From: Chromobacterium phragmitis
Lineage (GTDB): Bacteria; Pseudomonadota; Gammaproteobacteria; Burkholderiales; Chromobacteriaceae
Length of the DNA stretch: 64,000 nt
Direction: 5' to 3'
Assembly (NCBI RefSeq): GCF_003325475.1
Contig: NZ_CP029495.1
Span: 3,968,001 to 4,032,000 of the forward strand
Of this stretch, positions 11,015-18,848 are shown in pieces. Numbering within the stretch: the first letter of the stretch is position 1; the number at the start of each line of letters is the position of its first letter. Under the pieces are notes generated by a model. It saw only the letters and a list, made by a program, of their open reading frames with translations, did not search any database and was not told the origin of the DNA. Position numbers and translations under genes: made by a program.

Positions 11015-12397
11015 TCAGGCTATCAAGTTGGCCATGCTGGCGGATGCTTGTTCCATTTGCGCCAGCACGCTGTTGAGGTTGGAGTATTCGGTCAGCAGGT
11101 TGGATTGCTCGGTATCCAGCTGGTTTTGCAGTCGCTGTTGAAGCTGTTGTTCAGTGTTGATCTTGCTGTTCAGGTTGGCTTGGTTCGATGTGACCAGTCC
11201 GTTTGGTCCCAGCAGAGAGTTGATCGTGCTGTTGAACACATTGGCCACGCCGGTGTTCTGCGCGTTGCCGAACAGATTGGCCACCGCGGACGGGTTGGCG
11301 GTGAGCGCCGAATTGAACGCGGCGGAGTCCAAGGTCAACGTGCCATCCGCTTTTTGCGTGATGCCCACTTGCGCCAGATAAGCGTAGGACGAACTCGGGT
11401 CTGCGCCCGTCACGGGGGAGCCCAGAATGCCCGCCATTTGCTCTTGCAGCGAGGTCAGGTCGCCGCTGATGTCGATGTTCGATGGCGTGCTGCCTACCGT
11501 GCTGTGGCTCCGCGTGGCGGAAGCCGTGGTGCTGATCACTTGATTGTAGGCATTGATGAAGCTTTGCAGCGTATTGGTGATGTTGGTGGTGCTTTGCGCC
11601 ATATTGATGGTGACTTGGCCCGCTTTTTCCAGATTGATGGTGGCGCCGGTCACCACATCGCTTACGCTGTTGCTGCTGGAAGAAACGTTGACGCCATTCA
11701 CCGTCATCAGCGCATTTTGCGCGTCGGCGGACTCGCTGGCCGCGGTGGCGCTTTGTTTCAGGCCCGCCAGCGTATTGCCGGAGGTGCCGCTGCTGTCGGA
11801 GCCGCCCGCGGTGATGCTGAAGGCGTTGCTGGGACCCGCCTGGGCGGAGTTCAGCACCAGCGAATAGGTATTGTTGTATTGCACGATGGACGCGTTGATG
11901 CCTATGCCGGCGCTATTGATGCTGCTGGCGATGGACGACAAGGAGGCGTTGCTGTCCAGTTGCACGGTGGAACTGGTGCCGCCGACGCTGAAGGTCAGCG
12001 AACTGGGCGCGCCGGCGATGGCGGCGTTCTGGTCGGTAATGGACGTGCCATCCGGGTTCTGGTCGAATACCAGTTGCCGCGACTTGGCCAATTGCGACAC
12101 GTTCAGCACATAGGTCCCGGCAGTGCCGCCGGATGAAGTGGCGACGCTGGCTATGGTGCTGTCCGACGAAGTGGCGCTGAATTGCTGCAGAAAGGAGCCG
12201 GACTGCAACGTGGCGGTGGCGGTTTGCAGCGCGGATAGCGCGGAGCTGACCTGGCCGATCACGCTCAGTTCCGATTGATAGGTGGAAGAGCGTTGCTTGC
12301 TTTGGGACATCGGCTGGGAGTCGGCCTGGATCAGTTGGCTGACGATGCTTTGCACGTCGAGCGGGCCAGCGTTTGCTGTGATGGATGCGGATGACAT
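11015..12397 (-). CDS. fliD: Flagellar hook-associated protein 2 (filament cap)
   Basis: A 460-residue FliD-like protein. FliD forms the cap at the filament tip, is exported by the flagellar type III apparatus and guides flagellin polymerisation. The N-terminus (GPLDVQSIVSQLIQADSQPM) is the conserved FliD start, and the C-terminus is a heptad-type coiled coil (NLNSKINTEQQLQQRLQNQL) ending in a short helix, as the family requires. The centre is rich in Ser, Thr, Ala and Gly, which is the variable exposed domain. It stands alone, with no fliS, fliT or flagellin beside it, but has a perfect sigma-28 promoter upstream and its own terminator. Confidence 0.95.
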   Translation of the reverse strand: MSSASITANAGPLDVQSIVSQLIQADSQPMSQSKQRSSTYQSELSVIGQVSSALSALQTATATLQSGSFLQQFSATSSDSTIASVATSSGGTAGTYVLNVSQLAKSRQLVFDQNPDGTSITDQNAAIAGAPSSLTFSVGGTSSTVQLDSNASLSSIASSINSAGIGINASIVQYNNTYSLVLNSAQAGPSNAFSITAGGSDSSGTSGNTLAGLKQSATAASESADAQNALMTVNGVNVSSSSNSVSDVVTGATINLEKAGQVTINMAQSTTNITNTLQSFINAYNQVISTTASATRSHSTVGSTPSNIDISGDLTSLQEQMAGILGSPVTGADPSSSYAYLAQVGITQKADGTLTLDSAAFNSALTANPSAVANLFGNAQNTGVANVFNSTINSLLGPNGLVTSNQANLNSKINTEQQLQQRLQNQLDTEQSNLLTEYSNLNSVLAQMEQASASMANLIA

Positions 12398-12734
12398 GAC
12401 GTCGGCTCCCTGAGGCGCGCCTGTTCTGCAGTCAGGCGGGCATGTTGCTGTTAGGGCTGTTCAATAGTCATCACGGTTGCGGTCTGGCGCCGCATGGCAG
12501 TGGCCGGTCGTGCCGGCGGGTTCTTGCCTCATGCTTTTATCGGCGTAGCCGATGAAAACTTTAATGCCCGCCTGCGTTGATCTTACATCCTCATCGCGGC
12601 AGGGGGCGCGAAATTCATATTCCCTCTTTGAAGTTTTTAAGATTTGCTAAGTTTATATGGATATATCCAATCGGTTTTGAATCTGCGCGAACATTTCCGG
12701 TAGATTGGCTGCAACCAAAGAACAGGCTGCGAGC
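12398..12734. other. Divergent intergenic region between fliD and cysD
   Basis: No gene was found here. It holds the fliD leader and sigma-28 promoter. The right-hand part (about 12620-12690) is AT-rich and contains the perfect palindrome GGATATATCC at 12659-12668, a plausible part of the cysDN promoter. CysB sites are poorly conserved and none could be assigned. Confidence 0.6.
12537..12563 (-). promoter_or_regulatory. Sigma-28 (FliA) promoter of fliD
   Basis: Read on the minus strand, TAAAGTTT (12563-12556), an 11-base spacer and GCCGATAA (12544-12537) match the enterobacterial sigma-28 consensus at every position. It points to fliD and predicts a leader of roughly 130 bases. This makes fliD a late (class III) flagellar gene. 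Confidence 0.93.
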
Positions 12735-13661
12735 ATGGATATCGATCAAGCAAGGCTGACTCACCTCCAGCAACTGGAGGCAGAGTCCATCCACATCATC
12801 CGCGAGGTGGCGGCGGAGTTTGAAAACCCGGTGATGTTGTACTCCATCGGCAAAGACTCGGCGGTGATGCTGCACTTGGCGAAGAAGGCGTTCTATCCGG
12901 GCAAGCCCCCGTTTCCGCTGATGCATGTGGACACCACCTGGAAGTTTCAGGACATGATCGCTCTTCGGGACCGGCAGGCAGAGGAAAATGGCTGGGATTT
13001 GATCGTCCACGTCAATCAGGATGGCGTGGATGCCGGCGTCAATCCCTTTACCGCGGGCAGCGCCAAGCATACCGACGTGATGAAGACCGAAGGGCTGAAG
13101 CAGGCGCTGAACAAGCACAAGTTCGACGCGGCCTTCGGCGGCGCGCGCCGCGATGAGGAAAAGAGCCGGGCCAAGGAGCGCGTTTATTCCTTCCGCGACA
13201 AGAACCACCGCTGGGACCCCAAAAACCAGCGACCCGAGCTGTGGAACATCTACAACGGCAAGATAGACAAGGGCGAGAGCATACGCGTGTTCCCGCTATC
13301 CAATTGGACCGAGCTGGACATCTGGCAATACATCTATCTGGAAGAAATAGAAATCGTGCCGCTGTACTTCGCCGCCGAGCGCCCGGTGGTGGAGCGCGAC
13401 GGCATGCTGATCATGATCGACGACGAGCGCATTCTGGAATACCTGACGCCGGAGGAGAAGGCCCGCATCGAAACCCGCAAGGTGCGTTTCCGCACGCTGG
13501 GCTGTTATCCGCTGACCGGCGCGGTGGAGTCTGATGCCGCCACCCTGCCGGAAATCATCCAGGAAATGCTGTTGACCAAGACTTCGGAGCGGCAGGGCCG
13601 GCTGATCGACCACGACAGCGCGGGGTCGATGGAAAAGAAGAAAATGGAAGGGTATTTCTGA
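12735..13661 (+). CDS. cysD: Sulfate adenylyltransferase subunit 2
   Basis: CysD, 308 residues, close to the 302 of E. coli. With CysN it makes adenosine 5'-phosphosulfate from ATP and sulfate, the first step of assimilatory sulfate reduction. The PP-loop motif YSIGKDSAVMLHLA near residues 36-49 binds ATP, and FGGARRDEEKSRAKER is the conserved CysD block. The ATG at 12735 was chosen; an in-frame TTG at 12705 would add ten unlikely residues. The stop overlaps the cysN start (TGATG), so the two subunits are translated together. Confidence 0.97.
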   Translation: MDIDQARLTHLQQLEAESIHIIREVAAEFENPVMLYSIGKDSAVMLHLAKKAFYPGKPPFPLMHVDTTWKFQDMIALRDRQAEENGWDLIVHVNQDGVDAGVNPFTAGSAKHTDVMKTEGLKQALNKHKFDAAFGGARRDEEKSRAKERVYSFRDKNHRWDPKNQRPELWNIYNGKIDKGESIRVFPLSNWTELDIWQYIYLEEIEIVPLYFAAERPVVERDGMLIMIDDERILEYLTPEEKARIETRKVRFRTLGCYPLTGAVESDAATLPEIIQEMLLTKTSERQGRLIDHDSAGSMEKKKMEGYF

Positions 13662-15097
13662 TGTCTCACCAATCCGAATTGATCGCCGGGAATATCCTGG
13701 AATACCTGGACCAGCATGAGAACAAAGACATGCTGCGCTTCATCACATGCGGCAGCGTGGACGACGGCAAGTCCACGCTGATCGGCCGGCTGCTGCATGA
13801 CTCCAAGCTGATTTTCGAGGACCAGCTGGCGGCGATCGAGCGCGATTCGAAAAAGTACAACACCACCGACCAGGACATCGACCTGGCGTTGCTGGTGGAT
13901 GGTCTGCAAGCCGAGCGCGAACAGGGCATCACCATCGACGTCGCATATCGCTACTTCAGCACCGACAAGCGCAAGTTCATCATCGCCGATTGTCCGGGGC
14001 ACGAGCAGTACACCCGCAACATGGCCACCGGCGCGTCCACCAGCAATCTGGCCATCATTTTGATCGACGCGCGGCGCGGCGTGCAGACGCAGACCCGCCG
14101 CCACAGCTACATCGTCAGCCTGCTGGGCATCCGCCACGTCATCGTCGCGGTCAACAAGATGGACCTGGTGGACTACAGCGAGGATGTGTTCAACCGCATC
14201 CGCGACGAATACCTGACTTTCGCCGAGCACCTGGACATTCCGGACATCCATTTCGTGCCGATCTCCGCGTTGCGCGGCGACAACGTGGTCAGCCGCACCG
14301 AGTCCGCGCCGTGGTATCAGGGCGCCACGTTGATGCATCTGCTGGAAAGCATACAGATCAGCCACGACGCCGCCCTGGAAGCGTTCCGGCTGCCGGTGCA
14401 GTATGTGAATCGCCCCAATCTGGATTTCCGCGGCTTTTGCGGCACCATCGCCAGCGGCGCCGTCCACCCGGGCGACGCCGTGGTGGCGCTGCCGTCCGGC
14501 AAGCAAAGCCGAGTCAAGGAGATCGTCACTTTCGACGGCAGCCTCAGCCGCGCCTCCACCGGCCAGGCGGTGACGTTGACGCTGGAAGACGAAATCGACA
14601 TCTCGCGCGGCGACATGCTGGTGCGGGCGGACGAGGCGCGGCCGAGCGTGTCGCACAGCTTCGACGCCCACCTGGTGGCGATGGGCGACGCGCCGCTGCG
14701 TCCGGGCAAGGAGTACGGCTTCAAGCTGGCCGGCAAGTACGTGACAGGCCGCATCGAATCGGTTCTGCACCGCACCGACGTCAATACTTTGCAGAACAGC
14801 GCAGCCAATGCGCTGGCATTGAACGAGATCGGCTTATGCCGGATATCGCTGAACAGCCCAGCGGTGTTCGACGCGTACCGGGAGTGCCGCGACAGCGGCA
14901 GCCTGATTCTGATCGACCGGCTCAGCAACGGCACCGTGGCCGCCGGCATGATCAGCGCCCGCAATGACGATTCGGGTTCGCTTGAATTGTCGCCTTGGGG
15001 GCGGTTTGAGCAAGAACTGGATCTGTTGCTGCAGCGGCATTTCCCGCAGATGACGCGAGGAGAGCTGGCTCGCAAGCTGCTGGACGGCGAGCGCTGA
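13661..15097 (+). CDS. cysN: Sulfate adenylyltransferase subunit 1 (GTPase)
   Basis: CysN, 478 residues, the GTPase subunit that drives sulfate adenylation by CysD. All G-motifs are present: GSVDDGKST (G1), ITIDVAYRYF (G2), DCPGHEQYT (G3) and NKMD (G4). The length matches free-standing CysN and there is no fused APS kinase (CysC) domain, so the kinase, if any, is encoded elsewhere. It overlaps cysD by one base. It is convergent with the GGDEF-EAL gene, whose stop lies five bases away, and no clear terminator is seen between them. Confidence 0.97.
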   Translation: MSHQSELIAGNILEYLDQHENKDMLRFITCGSVDDGKSTLIGRLLHDSKLIFEDQLAAIERDSKKYNTTDQDIDLALLVDGLQAEREQGITIDVAYRYFSTDKRKFIIADCPGHEQYTRNMATGASTSNLAIILIDARRGVQTQTRRHSYIVSLLGIRHVIVAVNKMDLVDYSEDVFNRIRDEYLTFAEHLDIPDIHFVPISALRGDNVVSRTESAPWYQGATLMHLLESIQISHDAALEAFRLPVQYVNRPNLDFRGFCGTIASGAVHPGDAVVALPSGKQSRVKEIVTFDGSLSRASTGQAVTLTLEDEIDISRGDMLVRADEARPSVSHSFDAHLVAMGDAPLRPGKEYGFKLAGKYVTGRIESVLHRTDVNTLQNSAANALALNEIGLCRISLNSPAVFDAYRECRDSGSLILIDRLSNGTVAAGMISARNDDSGSLELSPWGRFEQELDLLLQRHFPQMTRGELARKLLDGER

Positions 15098-15102
15098 GGC
15101 GC

Positions 15103-17214
15103 TCAGGGCGCGGCCGGGCTTCGGTCGCGCCATTCTTCGGCGAAACATCCCGGCGCCAGCGGCTTGCCGTACAGATAGCCCTGGATGGTTCCGCAACCGG
15201 CCTGGCGCAGCCAGTCCGCCTGAGCGGGTTCTTCCACGCCTTCCGCTACAGCTTCCAGGCCCAGGCTGGCGGCTAGCGACAAGATGGTGCTGACGATAGC
15301 GTCTCCGCCGCGGCCAATGCCCAAGACGAAGGAGCGGTCTATCTTCAGCACTTGCACCGGCAGTTTGGCCAGATAGGCGAGCGATGAGTAGCCGGTGCCG
15401 AAATCATCTATCGCCAGGCGGATGCCCAGCCGGCGCAAGGCGCTGAGCGCCGCCGCCGCGTCGTCTGCCTGCATGATCACGCTTTCGGTGATTTCGAGCT
15501 CCAATTGTTCTGGGGGCAGCTCCCAGCGTTCCAACAGCGCCGCGATGCGCGGCAGGAAATCATCCCGTTCCAACTGCTTGACGGACAAGTTGACGGCGAG
15601 CGAGGGCAGGGCGAAGCCTTCGCGCCGCCACTGCGCCAGCTGCCCGCAGCATTTTTCCAACACCCGCTCTCCAAGCGGGATGATCAGGCCGGACTCCTCC
15701 GCCGCGGGGATGAAGCGGGAAGGCGGAATCATCCCGCGCTCCGGATCGTTCCAGCGCGCCAGCGCCTCGGCGCCGACCAGGCGGCCCGATGCGGCATCCA
15801 CCTTGGCCTGGAAATGGACCTCTATCCCGTCGTTTTCCAGCGCCAGCCTCAGCCGGCGCTCCAGATCGACGCGTTCTTCGGCCTCGGCCGACATCTGCGG
15901 CGTGTAGAACTGAAAGCGATTGCGGCCGGCGCTCTTGGCGCGGTACATGGCGATGTCGGCGTGACGCAGCAAGGCGTCGACGTCGGCGCCGTCGCTGGCG
16001 AAGCTGATGCCTATGCTGGCGGATAGGTGCAAGTCGTTGCCGCCGATGGCGAATGGCTGCTGAAACAAACTCAGCAGCTTGGCGGCCACCTCAGCGGCCC
16101 TGTCTTTGCTCTCCAGCCGCTCCAGCACGCAGATGAACTCATCGCCGCCCAGCCGGGCCAGCATGTCCTCGGCGCGCATCTGGCGCGCCAGCCGTTGCGC
16201 CGCCGAGACCAGCAGCAGGTCGCCGGTGTGGTGCCCCAGCGTGTCGTTCACGTCTTTGAAGCGGTCCAGATCGATGAACAGCAGCGCCAGGCTGTCCGGC
16301 GGCAGGTCGGGCTTGGCCAGCGCGGCGTCCAGGCGTTGCTGAAACCGCAGCCGGTTGGGCAGGCCGGTGAGCGGGTCGTGGTGTGCGAGATGGTCCAGCC
16401 GCTCCTCGGCGCGGCGCCGCTCCTGGATTTCTCCTTCCAGCTTGGCGTTGGCGTCGGCGAGTTCGCGGGTGCGTTCGTCCACGCGCTGGTCCAGCTCACG
16501 GTTGGCGGCGGACAGCGCGGCGCCTTGCCGGTCTATGATGCGGCCGGCCAGCCTCACCACCAGCATCTGGGCGAGGAACAGCACGGCCATCAGCCCGCAG
16601 ATAGCCAGCGTCACCCAGCGCATCTCGCGCTCGCTGTCTGCGACGAAGGGCGTGGCGTCCAGATAGATCTCCAGCACGCCCTCTATTTTCCCGGCCGGAT
16701 CATGCACCGGCACGTAGGTGGAAATGATGTCGCGATCGGTCAGCTTGCGCTCGAAGGCATCGATGCTGTTGTTGTGGGCGAGTTCGCTGGCGGGCGCGCC
16801 GGCGGCGGCCGAGCGGAAACCCTCGTCGTCGTTCTCGTCCTCTCCTATCTGGTTGGCGTCGGTGGAGAACAGCGTGACGCCGTTGAGCGCGTACATCTTC
16901 ACCCGGATCACGTCGGTGTCGCGCATCAGCCGGATCACCGCTTCGCGCAGCCGCGGCTGGCCGGCGATCCGCCGCAATTTGCGCGGGTCGCGCGCCAGCG
17001 GCAGCAGCGGGCGGAAATCCGCCCACAGCGAGTTTTCGAAAATCTGCACCAGAGAGGCCGCGCGGCTTTTCTCCAGCTTCAGCAATTGCTCGCCGGAGTA
17101 GTGCCGCAGGGCGCTGGCCATCAGCGCCGTCGCGCCCGCCATCAACAACAGCGAGAGCAGAAAGAAGTAGGGCACCAGCCGAAAGGGCCGGCCGTGGAGG
17201 TGCGGGCTGTGCAT
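15103..17214 (-). CDS. Membrane GGDEF-EAL protein (cyclic di-GMP turnover)
   Basis: A 703-residue protein with a transmembrane helix at about residues 13-33, a periplasmic sensor region to about 195, and a second helix at about 200-220. A coiled coil (about 230-275, NRELDQRVDERTRELADANA) leads to the GGDEF domain (motif RLGGDEF, residues 356-360) and a C-terminal EAL domain (EALARW, 483-485; DDFGTGYSS later). Both catalytic motifs are intact, so it could make and degrade cyclic di-GMP. The sensor region resembles double-Cache-like extracytoplasmic domains only in general layout. No ligand can be named. Confidence 0.92.
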   Translation of the reverse strand: MHSPHLHGRPFRLVPYFFLLSLLLMAGATALMASALRHYSGEQLLKLEKSRAASLVQIFENSLWADFRPLLPLARDPRKLRRIAGQPRLREAVIRLMRDTDVIRVKMYALNGVTLFSTDANQIGEDENDDEGFRSAAAGAPASELAHNNSIDAFERKLTDRDIISTYVPVHDPAGKIEGVLEIYLDATPFVADSEREMRWVTLAICGLMAVLFLAQMLVVRLAGRIIDRQGAALSAANRELDQRVDERTRELADANAKLEGEIQERRRAEERLDHLAHHDPLTGLPNRLRFQQRLDAALAKPDLPPDSLALLFIDLDRFKDVNDTLGHHTGDLLLVSAAQRLARQMRAEDMLARLGGDEFICVLERLESKDRAAEVAAKLLSLFQQPFAIGGNDLHLSASIGISFASDGADVDALLRHADIAMYRAKSAGRNRFQFYTPQMSAEAEERVDLERRLRLALENDGIEVHFQAKVDAASGRLVGAEALARWNDPERGMIPPSRFIPAAEESGLIIPLGERVLEKCCGQLAQWRREGFALPSLAVNLSVKQLERDDFLPRIAALLERWELPPEQLELEITESVIMQADDAAAALSALRRLGIRLAIDDFGTGYSSLAYLAKLPVQVLKIDRSFVLGIGRGGDAIVSTILSLAASLGLEAVAEGVEEPAQADWLRQAGCGTIQGYLYGKPLAPGCFAEEWRDRSPAAP

Positions 17215-17439
17215 GGCGCGCGCTTTTTCAGATGAGGATGCTAATCAGTTTAGAACCCGGCGCGCGGATTCCGAGGCGTGCTTGAGCCGGAAGAGCGGGA
17301 TTTCTCGCGTCGATTTGCGAAAACTCGCGCGGCGATGGGCGAGGATGTCACAAAAATCCAATCGGGGCTGATCTCGCCACTATGTCGGGCTCGGGCGGCT
17401 GGGGTAGCCTTTCTTCATCCTAAAACGGAGGAGAAAACA

Positions 17440-18477
17440 ATGCAGGCCCGTCTGGAACAATGGAAGCAGTACCTGCTGACCGGGGTGTCCCATGTGATTC
17501 CTTTCATCGCCAGCGGCGGCATCCTGATCGCGCTGGCCATCTCGCTGGCGCCGATGACAGGCAAGGGGCCGGATTTCAGCCACGCTCCCATGCTCAAGCT
17601 GATCCTGGACATCGGCGCCAGCGCCTTTGCCTTGCTGCTGCCGGTTTTGGCCGGCTACATCGCGTATGCCCGCTCCGGCAAGCCGGCGCTGGTGGCCGGC
17701 ATGGTGGGCGGCCAGATCGCCCATACCGTCAACGCCGGCTTTTTAGGCGCATTGATCGCGGGCTTGTTGGCCGGCTGGGTGGTGGAGCTGCTGAAAAAAA
17801 TGCCGGTGGGCAAGGCGCTGAAACCGTTGATGCCGATTCTGATCATTCCCATCCTGTCCTCGCTGGCGATCGGCGCGCTGATGTTCGAGGTGCTGGGCGT
17901 GCCCATCGCCGATCTGATGGTGGCGATGGGCGCCTGGCTCAAGTCCATGGGCGGCGCCAATGCGATGGCGTTGGGCGCCTTGCTGGGCGCGATGGTGGCG
18001 TTCGACATGGGCGGCCCGGTCAACAAGGTGGCCTTCTTCTTCGGCGCCAGCATGATCGCGGAAGGCCAGTACCAGGTGATGGGCGCGGTGGCCGCCGCGG
18101 TCTGCATTCCGCCGCTGGGCCTGGGGCTCGCCACCAAGCTGCGCAAGTCGCTGTGGAGCGAACAGGAGCGCGAGGCAGGCTCCGCCGCATTGGGCATGGG
18201 CATGATAGGCATCACCGAGGGGGCCATTCCTTTCGCCGCCGCCGATCCGTTGCGGGTGATCCCCACCATTGTCGCCGGCTCGGCGCTGGGCGGCATGCTT
18301 GCGATGCTGGGCGGGGTGGGCGACCACGCGCCGCACGGCGGCCCCATTGTGCTGCCGGTGATAGACAACCGCTGGATGTTCGGCGTGGCCATCCTGGCGG
18401 GCGTGCTGCTGGTGGCGGTCGCCATCAACTTGCTCAAGGCGCGCGCCGGCGAGGCCGAGTCAGCCCCCGCGGCCTGA
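17440..18477 (+). CDS. PTS fructose/mannose-family EIIC permease
   Basis: A 345-residue integral membrane protein with about nine or ten hydrophobic segments. The motif GITEGAIPFAAADPLRVIP is the hallmark of fructose-family EIIC permeases, and FDMGGPVNKVAF is the second conserved loop. The ATG at 17440 has a strong GGAGGAG site; upstream in-frame codons to 17278 lack one. It is a free-standing IIC: IIB is the next gene, and IIA is on the third gene product. Neighbouring manA suggests the sugar is mannose or fructose. Confidence 0.9.
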   Translation: MQARLEQWKQYLLTGVSHVIPFIASGGILIALAISLAPMTGKGPDFSHAPMLKLILDIGASAFALLLPVLAGYIAYARSGKPALVAGMVGGQIAHTVNAGFLGALIAGLLAGWVVELLKKMPVGKALKPLMPILIIPILSSLAIGALMFEVLGVPIADLMVAMGAWLKSMGGANAMALGALLGAMVAFDMGGPVNKVAFFFGASMIAEGQYQVMGAVAAAVCIPPLGLGLATKLRKSLWSEQEREAGSAALGMGMIGITEGAIPFAAADPLRVIPTIVAGSALGGMLAMLGGVGDHAPHGGPIVLPVIDNRWMFGVAILAGVLLVAVAINLLKARAGEAESAPAA

Positions 18478-18509
18478 GCCTGGACACTTTCTCTACAAGG
18501 AAATCGATC

Positions 18510-18803
18510 ATGAAAATCGTCGCCATCACCGCTTGCCCTACCGGCATCGCCCACACCTATATGGCCGCAGAAAAGCTGGAAAGCACGGGCCGCCAGCTGG
18601 GGCACGACGTCAAGGTGGAAACCCAGGGCGCCATAGGCATAGAAAACGAGTTGTCCGGCCGCGACATTCAGGCCGCGGACGTGGTGCTGTTGGCGGTGGA
18701 CATCGCCATCGAAGGCGAGGAGCGTTTCGAAGACAAGAGGGTGGTGCGGGTGCCCATCCAGAACGTGCTCAAAGACGCCAACGCGGTTTTCGCGCTCCTG
18801 TGA
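18510..18803 (+). CDS. PTS fructose-family EIIB component
   Basis: A complete free-standing EIIB of 97 residues. The phosphorylation site is Cys9 in TACPTGIAHT, the fructose-family signature. It receives phosphate from the EIIA domain of the downstream fusion protein and passes it to the sugar carried by EIIC. The ATG follows CAAGGAAATCGATC, a usable ribosome-binding site, 32 bases after the EIIC stop. Most fructose permeases carry IIB and IIC on one chain; here they are separate. Confidence 0.93.
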   Translation: MKIVAITACPTGIAHTYMAAEKLESTGRQLGHDVKVETQGAIGIENELSGRDIQAADVVLLAVDIAIEGEERFEDKRVVRVPIQNVLKDANAVFALL

Positions 18804-18848
18804 ACCCGGCCGGCCCGAACAGGGTCGGCGCAACGAGAAAGCAGTCGT

